From the NCBI RefSeq assembly GCF_900103645.1, contig NZ_FNHP01000011.1, positions 61,755-125,754 on the forward strand: a DNA stretch of 64,000 nucleotides. The letters run 5' to 3'. Each line of letters begins with the position of its first letter. Within the stretch, counting starts at the first letter, position 1. Under the pieces are notes generated by a model. The model made no database searches and was not told the origin of the DNA. It was given only the letters and a program-made list of their open reading frames with translations. The stretch is from Oryzisolibacter propanilivorax (lineage in GTDB: Bacteria; Pseudomonadota; Gammaproteobacteria; Burkholderiales; Burkholderiaceae_C). Shown here one piece after another: positions 25,839 through 34,414 of this stretch. A program made the position numbers and the translations under genes.

Positions 25839-26522
25839 ATGTTGACCCTGCACCACCTCGACACCTCGCGCTCGCAGCGCATCCTGTGGCTGCTCGAAGA
25901 GCTGGGCGTGCCGTACGAGATCCAGCGCTACGCGCGCGACCCGCGCACCAAGCTGGCGCCGCCCGCGCTGAAGAAAATCCACCCGCTGGGCAAGTCGCCG
26001 GTCATCACCACCGAGGACGGCGAGGCGATCGCCGAGTCCGGCGCCATCCTGGAATACCTGGGCGAGCGCTACGCGGCCGAAGCCACGGGCGATCTGGCGC
26101 ACCTCGTGCCCGCGCCTGGCACACCCGAGCACCGGCAGTGCCGCTTCTTCCTGCACTACGCCGAAGGCTCGCTGATGAACTGGCTGGTCATGAAGCTGGT
26201 CTTCCAGACCGTGCCGCGCCAGCCCATGCCGTTCTTCGTGAGGCCGGTGGCACGGGCGCTGTGCGCGGGGGTGCAGGCCAAGCTGATCGACCCGAACCTG
26301 GCGACGGCCACCGCGTTCCTCGAAGAACACCTGGCCACGCACCGCTGGTTCGCCGGCGAGCACCTGACGCTCGCCGACTTCCAGATGAGCTTCGCGGTCG
26401 AGGCGCTGCTGTCGCGCGGCGCCGATGCCGCGCCGCGCCTGCGCGCGCTGCAGTCGCGCATCCACGTCCGCCCGGCCTGGCAGCGCGCCCTCGCCAAGGG
26501 CGGTCCGGTGCTGATGAGCTGA
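25839..26522 (+). CDS. Glutathione S-transferase
   Basis: A 227-residue cytosolic GST with an N-terminal thioredoxin-like domain (HHLDTSRSQRILWLLEELGVPY, catalytic Ser probably at 10-12; cis-proline in GKSPVI; the glutathione-binding AESGAILEYL near 67-76) and an all-helical C-terminal domain ending in HLTLADFQMSF, the family's N-capping box. It conjugates or reduces electrophiles with glutathione; the substrate is unknown. It converges with the zinc-ribbon membrane protein, only 16 bp separating the stops. Confidence 0.87.
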   Translation: MLTLHHLDTSRSQRILWLLEELGVPYEIQRYARDPRTKLAPPALKKIHPLGKSPVITTEDGEAIAESGAILEYLGERYAAEATGDLAHLVPAPGTPEHRQCRFFLHYAEGSLMNWLVMKLVFQTVPRQPMPFFVRPVARALCAGVQAKLIDPNLATATAFLEEHLATHRWFAGEHLTLADFQMSFAVEALLSRGADAAPRLRALQSRIHVRPAWQRALAKGGPVLMS

Positions 26523-26538
26523 CCTGCCCCGGCTGCGT

Positions 26539-27684
26539 TCAGGGCGTACGCGGCACCAGCTCGGGCGGCGGCGGCTCGTCCCGCCCGCCACCGGGTGCGT
26601 CGGGCTGCGACACGGCAGCCGGCCGGTCCAGCGCCGGGGCCACGGCGGCCGGCGCCGCCGGCGTGCCGCAGGCATGGCAAAAGCGTGCGAAGGTGCTCTT
26701 GCGCGTGCCGCAGGCGCCGCAGCGGTCGAACAGGCCGATGCCGCAGTGCGGGCAGAAGTCGATGCCGGTGTTCTTCAGGTCCACCGGCCGCTCGCAGCCC
26801 GGGCACACGCCCTTGGCCAGGTGCGCCAGCGCGGCGTCGTAGCCCAGCTCGCGCCGGCGCTGGGCGTCGGGCAGGCTCTCGGCCTGGTGCTGGCGCTCCA
26901 GGTAGCGGTTCAGCGCGACGATGGCCCAGCGCCCGACCAGCACGGTGATGACGATGCCGACCGCGTAGCGCACATAGCCGCCGTAGCTCGGCAGGTACGG
27001 CACCAGCTCGACGAAGAAGGCGAACAGCGCGAACCAGATGAAGCCCCAGACGAAGGGCCACCAGGTGCTCTTGCGCTTCTTGGCGAACAGCCAGCCGGCG
27101 GCCACCAGCAGCGGCAGGGTCAGCGCCAGGCGGTACAGGAAGACGCGCAGCTCGACGCGCCGCTGCTCCTGCGCCATGCGCGCATGGCCCTCGCGCTCCA
27201 GCTCGTCCAGCCGGTGCCGCGCCTGCTCGGCGCTCTGGCGTGCGTCCAGCAGCGCCTGCTCCTGCTGCTCCAGCGCCTGCTGGGTGGCGCGCTCGCGCGC
27301 CTGCAGCGCGTCCAGGCGGCGCGTGCGGGCGAGCACCTCCGGGTCGTGCTCGGCGCGCTGGGTGACGCTGCGCGTGGCCAGCCAGTTGTCGAAGCTCTCG
27401 CGCTCGGAGCGCGACTCGCTGCGCGCCTTGGAGCGCTGCAGCCGCGCCTGCTCCAGCGCGCTGTGCGCCTGGGCGCGCGCCTCCTCGGCCGCCTCGACCT
27501 GGGTGCGCAGCGGCTGCACCGCACGCAGGTCCAGGAAGTCGTCCAGCTCCAGCTCGGCTTCCACGCGCGGCAGGTCGCCCACCAGCGTGCCGCCCAGCCC
27601 GATCAGGAAACCGGCGAACACCACCGCCACCAGCCACAGGCCGCGGCGAAACCACTTTTCCGACAGTCGCAGGGCTTTGCCCAT
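26539..27684 (-). CDS. Membrane protein with coiled coil and C-terminal zinc ribbons
   Basis: A 381-residue protein of no family I can name. Order: one N-terminal membrane helix (about 15-35); a long, charged coiled coil (about 60-170, heptads rich in Ala, Glu, Arg, Gln); three or four membrane helices (about 180-280); then a cytoplasmic tail with paired cysteines CPGC, CPHCG, CGACG and CHACG (about 308-355), that is two zinc ribbons; and a disordered Pro/Ala C-terminus. Such zinc-ribbon tails often mediate protein or nucleic-acid contacts. ATG 27684 follows GGAGAAGGAG. It starts a minus-strand block of poorly characterised envelope proteins, but a repeat separates it from the next. Confidence 0.72.
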   Translation of the reverse strand: MGKALRLSEKWFRRGLWLVAVVFAGFLIGLGGTLVGDLPRVEAELELDDFLDLRAVQPLRTQVEAAEEARAQAHSALEQARLQRSKARSESRSERESFDNWLATRSVTQRAEHDPEVLARTRRLDALQARERATQQALEQQEQALLDARQSAEQARHRLDELEREGHARMAQEQRRVELRVFLYRLALTLPLLVAAGWLFAKKRKSTWWPFVWGFIWFALFAFFVELVPYLPSYGGYVRYAVGIVITVLVGRWAIVALNRYLERQHQAESLPDAQRRRELGYDAALAHLAKGVCPGCERPVDLKNTGIDFCPHCGIGLFDRCGACGTRKSTFARFCHACGTPAAPAAVAPALDRPAAVSQPDAPGGGRDEPPPPELVPRTP

Positions 27685-27714
27685 GTCGCTCTCCTTCTCC
27701 AAACTGTGAATGTC

Positions 27715-27770
27715 TGCTACTTTTTCAGTAGCTGCAGGCCCTTGCAACACAAGGGTCCAGGTCGTTTTTC
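27715..27770 (+). repeat. Dispersed TAGCTGC repeat between two minus-strand genes
   Basis: GCTACTTTTTCAGTAGCTGC, then AGGCCCTTGCAACACAAGGG and a GTCGTTTTTC tail. The hairpin GCCCTTG...CAAGGG is clear. Confidence 0.78.
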
Positions 27771-27771
27771 A

Positions 27772-28635
27772 TCATAAGTCAGCGTCCTGCAGCCGCAGCA
27801 TCTGCGGCGCGCCGGCCAGGCCGCTGCGCTGCAGCCACTGCAGCACCGAATCCACCGTGACGGTCTCGATGCGCCCGGCATGGCGCTGCGCCGGCGGATG
27901 GTCGTCGAAGGCGACGTGCGCCCGTGTCAGCCGTGCGCCCAGGCGCGTGAGCGGGCCCAGGGTGAGGGTGCCGGGCACATAGCCCTGCGCGCGCAGCCAC
28001 TGCTGCGCCTGTGCGCGCGTGGCGATCTGCTGCGGCTGCAGGGCGGCGGCCAGGGTCTCGACGGCCCACTGGTTCGACTGCTGGTAGCGTGTGCCCCAGG
28101 CGTAGCTGACCATGCTGTAGGGCCGGTGCTGCAGCGCGCGGGTGCGCGCGTCGTCCTGCAGCAGCGCGTGCAGCCGCTGCTGCACCTGCGGGGCGGGCAC
28201 GGCCCAGACGGCCTCGTGGCGCCACAGGTCGTCCAGGAAGAACTCGCCCAGGCCCTGGTGCCACAGGTGGCCCTCGGCGCTGCCGCAGTCGTTCAGCTTG
28301 TGCGCCACGCGCCAGCGGCCGTCCGGCAGGCGCCAGGCCCAGCCCAGGTGCGACCAGCGCAGGCCGTAGCGCGTCAGGTCCTGCCCGGCGCGCGCCAGCA
28401 GCACCACCTGCGCGCCGCTGGCGTCCAGCGCCTGGGCAGTCTGCGCGGCCAGGCGCATGCCGCGCTCGATGGTGCGGGCCGTGGGCTTGTGTCCTGTGCA
28501 GTCCTGACCGGCCTGCGCCGGGGTGACCGCCAGGAACAGCAGCGCCGCTGCCGCGGCAGTGGTGGCCGTCAGCGGGCGCCGGGCGCCGGCGGCAGCGGCG
28601 CGTGCGCTCTGAAAGATGAGAGGTCGCGTGCACAT
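27772..28635 (-). CDS. Exported DUF2145-like protein
   Basis: A 287-residue exported protein. A signal peptide (about 1-42, ending TPAQAG) precedes a domain with GLRWSHLGWAWR, VAHKLNDCGS and PYSMVSYAWGTRYQQSNQW, which I recall as features of DUF2145; the assignment is from memory. The conserved His, Cys and Asn residues hint at a papain-like hydrolase fold (an HWG/NCxEF-like theme), which is inference only. ATG 28635 lies 4 bp after the stop of the upstream 179-residue gene, so the two are surely co-transcribed and perhaps translationally coupled. Confidence 0.68.
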   Translation of the reverse strand: MCTRPLIFQSARAAAAGARRPLTATTAAAAALLFLAVTPAQAGQDCTGHKPTARTIERGMRLAAQTAQALDASGAQVVLLARAGQDLTRYGLRWSHLGWAWRLPDGRWRVAHKLNDCGSAEGHLWHQGLGEFFLDDLWRHEAVWAVPAPQVQQRLHALLQDDARTRALQHRPYSMVSYAWGTRYQQSNQWAVETLAAALQPQQIATRAQAQQWLRAQGYVPGTLTLGPLTRLGARLTRAHVAFDDHPPAQRHAGRIETVTVDSVLQWLQRSGLAGAPQMLRLQDADL

Positions 28636-28639
28636 GGCG

Positions 28640-29179
28640 TCACAACCTCTCGCTGTACAGCAGCGCCTGGCCCAGCGCATTCGGGATGAAGGCCACCACC
28701 TCGCCCGCGGCCAGCAGCAGCGTGCCGCTGGCGATCACGCTGCACGCCAGCACGCTGCCGACGGACAGCGCAGCGGCCGAGGCGGCGGCCGCGCCCAGCG
28801 CGATGCTGGCCTGGGCGCCGTCGGAGGCGCGCTCCAGCAGATATACCGTGCCGTGCGCCGAGGCCTCCACCGCGCGCACGGTGAGCACCGCGCCGCTGGC
28901 GAGCAGCGCCACCGGCAGCATGGCGACGGCGCCGGCGGCCACCGATGCGCCGCCCGAAGCCACCGCGACCGACGCCACCGGCAGCAGCGACAGCGCGGCC
29001 GAGGCCTCGCTCTGCGCCCATGCCGGGCGGGTGGCAGAGAAGGCCAGAACCAGCGCCAGGGCCGGCAGCACCCCGCGGGCCAGGCGTTGCAGCGGGTGGG
29101 AACGCTTGGAAGCGGTGGGGACGGACGTGGCGGCCCGGAGGGCCGGCGCAGGCACGAGGGGAGAAAAGGACAGGGACAT
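28640..29179 (-). CDS. Exported Ala/Ser/Val-rich membrane protein, STM0539-like
   Basis: A 179-residue protein with a signal peptide (about 1-55, ending RPAWAQ) and two or three glycine/alanine/valine-rich hydrophobic stretches (AVASGGASVAAGAVAMLPVA; SVLACSVIASGTLLL). The end, EVVAFIPNALGQALLYSERL, reminds me of the uncharacterised enterobacterial STM0539 family, whose members also neighbour DUF2145 genes; this is recall, not a search. Function unknown. It is translated just before the DUF2145 gene. Confidence 0.62.
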   Translation of the reverse strand: MSLSFSPLVPAPALRAATSVPTASKRSHPLQRLARGVLPALALVLAFSATRPAWAQSEASAALSLLPVASVAVASGGASVAAGAVAMLPVALLASGAVLTVRAVEASAHGTVYLLERASDGAQASIALGAAAASAAALSVGSVLACSVIASGTLLLAAGEVVAFIPNALGQALLYSERL

Positions 29180-29241
29180 GGTGGACTCCGGTCGCAGGTC
29201 AGGCAGGGCGGCGCGGCACGCCGGGACGCTCGGGCGGCGGG

Positions 29242-29727
29242 TCACTGCGCGTCCTCCGCCGCACGCTGGCGGCCGGTCCAGCGCGCCTCGGCCAGGTCGG
29301 CCTCGTGCCGGTCGCGCAGCATCTTGGCCAGGGTGAAGGCGCTGGAGATCAGGTACAGCCAGCCCACGGCCAGGAAGGCCTTCCAGGTCGGGTGGATGGC
29401 CAGCTGCCACAGGCCCCAGCCGGTCAGCGCCATGGCGGTGGCGAAGCCGCCCCAGACCACCAGGCGCCACAGCGGCGTGTCGGCCGCGCCTTCCGCAGCG
29501 CCGGCCTGCCGGTCGCGCACGAACTTGGCCAGCACGAAGGCCGCCGACAGGCAGAACACGTAGCCCATGAACATGAAGGCGCGCGCCAGCGGCTCGCCCG
29601 GCAGCCAGGCCAGGCCGGTGGCGCACAGGAACACGGCGGCGCCGAACGAGGCCCAGACCTGCAGCTGCCAGGCGCGGCTGTCGCGCAACATGCGCGGGGC
29701 ACGGGAGGAAGGGGAAGGATGCTGCAT
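29242..29727 (-). CDS. YiaA/YiaB-family inner-membrane protein
   Basis: A 161-residue protein with four membrane helices in two similar halves, each ending in FxLAK(F/M)(V/L)RDR (about 56-65 and 131-140). This is the two-fold yiaA/B repeat. Family function is unknown. ATG 29727 is preferred to ATG 29763: a GGAAGGGGAAGG-like purine run is on the wrong side, so the start is not certain. It lies 62 bp upstream of the STM0539-like gene on the same strand and may share its transcript. Confidence 0.75.
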   Translation of the reverse strand: MQHPSPSSRAPRMLRDSRAWQLQVWASFGAAVFLCATGLAWLPGEPLARAFMFMGYVFCLSAAFVLAKFVRDRQAGAAEGAADTPLWRLVVWGGFATAMALTGWGLWQLAIHPTWKAFLAVGWLYLISSAFTLAKMLRDRHEADLAEARWTGRQRAAEDAQ

Positions 29728-29856
29728 GGCGGTCTCCACGAGGGGGTTGAACATGACCGCCATGGTGCGCGGCGCGGGCCGCGCAGTCCTGCTTTCAGTG
29801 CTGCAGTGGCGCTACGCACCGCTGCGGGTATCGCTTGGCGATACCCGGCTGCATTG

Positions 29857-31809
29857 TCAGCCGAGAGCCAGCAGCGCCGCCACGCGCTCGCGCAGCGCCT
29901 CGGGCTGCACCGGGAGGTGCGCCGGCAGCGGCGCGCCCACGTTCAGCCCGACGCGGTTGAACAGGCCGCGCCGGAACGGCCGCACCATCGCCCCGCCCTC
30001 CTCGATGCGGCTGAAGAACGAGCCCCACAGGTGGGTCAGCGCCATCGGCACCACCGGCACCTGCAGGCCGTCGGCGCGGGCGCGCTCCAGGATCTTCACG
30101 ATGCCGCCCTTGAACGGCTGCAGCTGGCCGTCGCGGGTGATGCCGCCTTCGGGGAAAATGGCCAGCAGGTCGCCTTCCCGCAGCACCTGCGCGGCGCGCT
30201 CGAAGGCGGCGTCGTAGGTGGCGGGGTCGTCCTTCTGCGGCGCGATGGGGATGGCGCGCGCCAAGCGGAACAGCCAGCCCAGCACCGGCACGCGGAAGAT
30301 GCGGTGGTCCATCAGGAAGTAGATCGGCCGCGGGCTGGCGGCCATCAGCAGCACGGCATCGACGAAGCTGACGTGGTTGCACGCCAGGATGGCCGCGCCC
30401 TCGGTGGGGATGTGCGCCTCGCCGCGCACGCGGAAGCGGTACACGCAGCGCGACAGCATCCAGGCGACGAAGCGCAGCAGGTATTCCGGCACCAGCAGGA
30501 AGATGTAGCCCGCCACCAGCGCGTTGGCGATGGCCGTGAACAAAAACACCTGCGGGACGCTGAAGCCCGCCGACAGCAGCGCACCGGCCAGCACGGCGCT
30601 GGCGATCATGAACAGGGCGTTCAGGATGTTGTTGGCGGCGATGATGCGCGCGCGGTGCGTGGCCTGGCTGCGCAGCTGGATCAGCGCGTACATCGGCACG
30701 CTGTACAGGCCGGCGGACAGGCTCAGGAGCGCCAGGTCGGCCATCACGCGCCAGTGCGCCGGCTGCGCCAGGAAGGTCGCCAGGCCCATGGTCGGCACCT
30801 CGGGGAGCGCGCGCGAGGCGAAGTACAGGTCGACCGCGAACACGCTCATGCCGATGGCGCCCAGCGGCACCAGCCCGATCTCCACGTGCCGGCGCGACAG
30901 CACCTCGCAGAGCAGCGAGCCGGTGCCGATGCCGACCGAGAACACCACCAGCAGGAGCGACGCCACCTGCTCGTCGCCGTGCAGCACGTCCTTGGCGAAG
31001 CTCGGGAACTGCGACAGGAACACCGCGCCGAAGAACCACATCCACGAAATACCCAGCAGCGAGCGGAAGACGACGATGTTGCCGTGCGCCAGCCGCAGGT
31101 TGCGCCAGGTCTCGCTGACCGGGTTCCAGTTGATGCGCAGCCCCGGGTCGGTGGCCGGCGCGGGCGGGATGGCCTGCGCCACCGCGCGCCCGGCCAGCGC
31201 CAGCAGCACGCAGGCCGCCGCCACGCTGGCATGGCCCACCTGCGGCAGCGCCACCAGCAGCCCGCCGGCCACGTTGCCCAGCAAGATGGCGACGAACGTG
31301 CCCATCTCCACCATGCCGTTGCCGCCCGTCAGCTCGCGCTCGCTCAAGGCCTGCGGCAGGTAGGCGAACTTCACCGGCCCGAACAGCGTGGAGTGCAGCC
31401 CCATCAGGAACACGCAGGCCAGCAGCACGGCGGCGCTTTCCGCCACGAAGCCGGCGGCGGCCACCGCCATGATGGCGATCTCCAGGTTCTTGACGAAGCG
31501 GATGATGCGCGTCTTCTCCAGCTTGTCGGTGATCTGCCCCGCCGTGGCCGACAGCAGCAGGAACGGCAGGATGAACAGCGCGCCAATCACCAGCCCGGCC
31601 AGCGCCGGTGGCAGCCACGCCACCTGCAGCTGGTAGGTGACCATGACGGTGAACGCGAACTTAAACAGGTTGTCGTTGGCCGCGCCGGCGAACTGCGTCC
31701 AGAAGAACGGCGCGAAGCGGCGCTGGCGCAGCAGGGCGAACTGATTGGGGTGCGGCGGCGCGGCGGTGGCGGCAGGGTCAACGGCGACGGGGGCGGCGGG
31801 GTGAGTCAT
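29857..31809 (-). CDS. LplT-like MFS transporter fused to a PlsC-type acyltransferase
   Basis: A 650-residue fusion. The first ~430 residues form a twelve-helix MFS domain of the LplT type (FFWTQFAGAANDNLFKF at the N-terminus, as in lysophospholipid flippases). The last ~190 residues form a 1-acyl-glycerol-3-phosphate acyltransferase domain with the catalytic NHxxxxD box in CNHVSFVDAVL (near 475) and FPEGGITRDG (near 550). In E. coli, LplT imports lysophospholipid and a separate Aas reacylates it; here import and acylation are probably on one chain, though no acyl-ACP synthetase domain follows, so the acyl donor differs or is supplied separately. It is divergent from an HTH gene. Confidence 0.87.
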   Translation of the reverse strand: MTHPAAPVAVDPAATAAPPHPNQFALLRQRRFAPFFWTQFAGAANDNLFKFAFTVMVTYQLQVAWLPPALAGLVIGALFILPFLLLSATAGQITDKLEKTRIIRFVKNLEIAIMAVAAAGFVAESAAVLLACVFLMGLHSTLFGPVKFAYLPQALSERELTGGNGMVEMGTFVAILLGNVAGGLLVALPQVGHASVAAACVLLALAGRAVAQAIPPAPATDPGLRINWNPVSETWRNLRLAHGNIVVFRSLLGISWMWFFGAVFLSQFPSFAKDVLHGDEQVASLLLVVFSVGIGTGSLLCEVLSRRHVEIGLVPLGAIGMSVFAVDLYFASRALPEVPTMGLATFLAQPAHWRVMADLALLSLSAGLYSVPMYALIQLRSQATHRARIIAANNILNALFMIASAVLAGALLSAGFSVPQVFLFTAIANALVAGYIFLLVPEYLLRFVAWMLSRCVYRFRVRGEAHIPTEGAAILACNHVSFVDAVLLMAASPRPIYFLMDHRIFRVPVLGWLFRLARAIPIAPQKDDPATYDAAFERAAQVLREGDLLAIFPEGGITRDGQLQPFKGGIVKILERARADGLQVPVVPMALTHLWGSFFSRIEEGGAMVRPFRRGLFNRVGLNVGAPLPAHLPVQPEALRERVAALLALG

Positions 31810-31920
31810 GGCGGGGCCTGTGGTGGCGAACGTCTGGCGCGCATTGTGCGGAAAGCGGCGCGCGCCTGTGCGCGATGTGTGACCGTGGCGCAGGCCGGGC
31901 GCCGCGCGGTATCGCCATGG

Positions 31921-31926
31921 GATACT
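31921..31926 (+). promoter_or_regulatory. -10-like GATACT 8 nt before the HTH gene
   Basis: GATACT ends 8 nt before ATG 31935 with no ribosome-binding site between, matching the other predicted leaderless starts. Confidence 0.35.
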
Positions 31927-31934
31927 TTTGGCCC

Positions 31935-32690
31935 ATGAGCACCACCGCCGACCTGGTCGCCGCCCTGAAGGCCGAACTCAAGGCCGCGCGCATGACCTAC
32001 GCCGACCTGGCACGTGAGCTGAACCTTGCCGAGTCCAGCGTCAAGCGCATGCTGGCGCGCGGCGACATGCCGCTGGCGCGGGTGGACGCGATCTGCCGCG
32101 CGCTCAAGCTCGATTTCGCCGACCTGGCGCGGCGCGTGGCCGACAGCCAGCCATTGCTGCAGGAGCTGACCCAGGAGCAGGAGCGCGCCGTGGTCGCCGA
32201 CAAGAAGCTGCTGCTGATGGCGATCTGCGTGCTCAGCCAGTGGACGCTGGCGCAGGTACTGGCCACCTACCGCCTGGACGAGGCCGAGGGTGTGAAATAC
32301 CTCGCGCAGCTGGACCGCATCGGCATCATCGAACTGCGCCCGGGCAACCGCTACCGCCTGAAGCTCGCCAAGACCTTCCGCTGGCGCCCGCGCGGGCCAG
32401 TCATGGAGTATTTCCGCGAGCACGCGCTGCTGGACTACTTCGGCGGCGCCTTTGACGGCCCCGGCGAGGGCGTGCTGCTGGTGCACGGCGCCATCGCGCA
32501 CAGCCAGCGCGTGGCCTTTATGGAGCGCATGCAGCGCGTGGCGCAGGACTTCGCCCAGCAGCACTTGGCCGACCAGCGCCTGCCCGAGGCCGAACGCGCG
32601 GGCTGCACGCTGCTGCTGGCGCTGCGCGAGTGGGAGTTCGCCGCCTTCACCGCCATGCGCCGGCCGGCGGCGTCGCTATCGAAAAAATAG
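31935..32690 (+). CDS. XRE-type helix-turn-helix regulator
   Basis: A 251-residue protein. The N-terminal 75 residues hold a Cro/C1-like HTH (MTYADLARELNLAESSVKRML about 20-40). The rest is an all-purpose alpha/beta region with QLDRIGIIELRPGNRYRLKLAKTFRW and FMERMQRVAQDFAQQHLADQ that I recall from many proteobacterial XRE regulators of unknown ligand. It is divergent from the MFS-acyltransferase fusion, its most natural target. The last five codons (LSKK and stop) come from a dispersed-repeat copy, whose TAG serves as the stop. Confidence 0.8.
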   Translation: MSTTADLVAALKAELKAARMTYADLARELNLAESSVKRMLARGDMPLARVDAICRALKLDFADLARRVADSQPLLQELTQEQERAVVADKKLLLMAICVLSQWTLAQVLATYRLDEAEGVKYLAQLDRIGIIELRPGNRYRLKLAKTFRWRPRGPVMEYFREHALLDYFGGAFDGPGEGVLLVHGAIAHSQRVAFMERMQRVAQDFAQQHLADQRLPEAERAGCTLLLALREWEFAAFTAMRRPAASLSKK

Positions 32691-32735
32691 CTGCAGGCCC
32701 CCGCTGGATAACCTCCAACGCCGGTTTTTTGCGCC
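32674..32735 (+). repeat. Dispersed repeat copy supplying the HTH gene stop
   Basis: GCTATCGAAAAAATAGCTGC followed by AGGCCCCCGCTGG and a GGTTTTTTGC tail. The left part is intact, the right arm diverged. The TAG at 32688-32690 is the upstream gene's stop. Confidence 0.7.
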
Positions 32736-32864
32736 AAGACGTGAGGCAATGCGGCGGATGTGACACAACGTCACATTGTTTCGCTTGCCGGCAACCTTGG
32801 GCTGCATGGCCGTTGACGCAACCTTCCGACCATGGCTCCATCGCCATCCAACAAGGAGGACCCC

Positions 32865-33272
32865 ATGGCACGCACTCTCCCCCTCACCACCGCCTGCGCC
32901 GCCCTGACGCTCGCCCTGGGCCTGGTCACCGGCGCCGCGCAGGCCGCGTCCAATGCCACCGTCGTCATCCAGACCGGCGCCCAGCCCGGCTACGTGGTGC
33001 CGCCGCCCCCGGCGCCGCGCTACGAGCGCGTTCCGGCCGCACGCCGCGGCATGGTCTGGTCGCAGGGCCACTGGGAATGGCGCGGGCGCCGCCATGTCTG
33101 GGTACCGGGCCAGTGGGTGCGCGTGCGCCACGGTCAGCGCTACGTGCAGCCCGGATGGCACCAGCGCAACGGCCAGTGGGTCTATGCCGCCGGCCGCTGG
33201 GACCGCGACGGCGACGGCGACGGCGTGCCCAACCGCCACGACCGCCGCCCGAACAACCCCTATCGCTACTGA
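32865..33272 (+). CDS. Exported YXWGXW-type repeat protein
   Basis: A 135-residue periplasmic or surface protein. The signal peptide (1-26, AAQAA) precedes two copies of a W-x-x-GxW motif ([18 protein letters not shown] and [16 protein letters not shown]) typical of YXWGXW proteins, then a [19 protein letters not shown] tail that looks like a calcium-binding aspartate-rich (type-3-like) loop. Function unknown; relatives are often stress-induced. AAGGAGGA precedes ATG 32865 at ideal spacing. It stands alone. Confidence 0.78.
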   Translation: MARTLPLTTACAALTLALGLVTGAAQAASNATVVIQTGAQPGYVVPPPPAPRYERVPAARRGMVWSQGHWEWRGRRHVWVPGQWVRVRHGQRYVQPGWHQRNGQWVYAAGRWDRDGDGDGVPNRHDRRPNNPYRY

Positions 33273-33397
33273 CAGGGGGGCGCGCCAGCCGGCTTCATAA
33301 CCATATAGCGCGCCCGAATGTGCATTTCTCCACAATGGCCGTCCTGAACGCCGCGTCGCCTGCAGGCGCGGGATCTGCCCTTTTGGAAAGAACGCAC

Positions 33398-34396
33398 ATG
33401 CCCATCGTTTCCCGCCTGCGCACCGGCGCAGCCCTGGCCGCCCTGTCGCTGGCCGCCGCCACTGCATCGGCCCAGCCTTCCGGCCAGTGGCCCAGCCAGC
33501 CCGTCACGCTGATCATGGCCTTCCCGGCCGGCTCGGGCGTGGACGTGGTGGCGCGGGCCGTGCAGGAGCCGCTGCAGCAGCAGCTGGGCCAGCCGCTGAT
33601 CATCGACTACAAGCCAGGCGCTGCCGGCAACATCGCCAGCGAATACGTCGCGCGCGCCAAGCCCGACGGCTACACCTTCGGCCTGGGCACGGCCGCCACG
33701 CACGGCAGCAACGCCGCGCTGTACAAGAACCTGCCGTTCGACGTCGAGGCCGACTTCGTGCCGGTGGCGCCGCTGGTGGATGTGTCCAACGTGCTCACCA
33801 TCAATCCGAAGGTGATCGACGTGAAGAACCTGCAGGAGTTCGTTGCCCAGGTGAAGGCTCACCCCGGCAAGTACAACTATGCCTCCACCGGCAACGGCAC
33901 CGGCACGCACATGGCGTTCGCCGAGCTGAACGCGCGCCTGGGCCTGGACATGGTGCACGTGCCCTACAAGGGCGGCCCGGAGGCCATCACCTCAGTGCTG
34001 CGCGGCGAGACCTGCTGCATCATGAACCAGGTGCAAACCGTGCTGCCGCACTACAAAAGCGGCAAGGTGCGCCTGCTGGGCGTGACCACCGCGCAGCCGG
34101 TGGCCGCGGTCAAGGAAGTCACGCCCATCGCCGCCAGCGGCGTGCCGGGCACGCAGGGCTTCGACAGCGCCATCTGGTTCGGAGTCTTCGCGCCCAAGGG
34201 CACGGACGCGGCCATCGTCAACAAGATGGGCGCCGCCATCCGCACCGTGCTGCAGCAGCCCGAGGTGCGCCAGCGCTTCGAATCGCAGGGCAACACGCTG
34301 CGCATCGAAACGCCCGAGCAGTTCCGCCAGACGGTGCACAAGGACCGCGCCAAGTGGGCCAAGGTGGTGAAGGACGCGAAAATCAGCATCGACTGA
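33398..34396 (+). CDS. Bug/TctC-family periplasmic solute-binding protein
   Basis: A 332-residue periplasmic binding protein with a signal peptide (1-26, ASAQ) and the Bug-family pattern WPSQPVTLIMAFPAGSGVDVVAR, a loop DYKPGAAGNIAS, GTGTHMAFAELN and VPYKGGPEA. Bug proteins bind carboxylates, nicotinate or amino acids for TctAB-type transporters, or act as orphan sensors; no tctA/tctB is nearby, as is common in Burkholderiales. A leader with GGAAAG precedes ATG 33398. The flavoprotein gene follows after 18 bp on the same strand, so they are likely one operon. Confidence 0.87.
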   Translation: MPIVSRLRTGAALAALSLAAATASAQPSGQWPSQPVTLIMAFPAGSGVDVVARAVQEPLQQQLGQPLIIDYKPGAAGNIASEYVARAKPDGYTFGLGTAATHGSNAALYKNLPFDVEADFVPVAPLVDVSNVLTINPKVIDVKNLQEFVAQVKAHPGKYNYASTGNGTGTHMAFAELNARLGLDMVHVPYKGGPEAITSVLRGETCCIMNQVQTVLPHYKSGKVRLLGVTTAQPVAAVKEVTPIAASGVPGTQGFDSAIWFGVFAPKGTDAAIVNKMGAAIRTVLQQPEVRQRFESQGNTLRIETPEQFRQTVHKDRAKWAKVVKDAKISID

Positions 34397-34414
34397 TCTT
34401 CGGGTGACCTTTCC

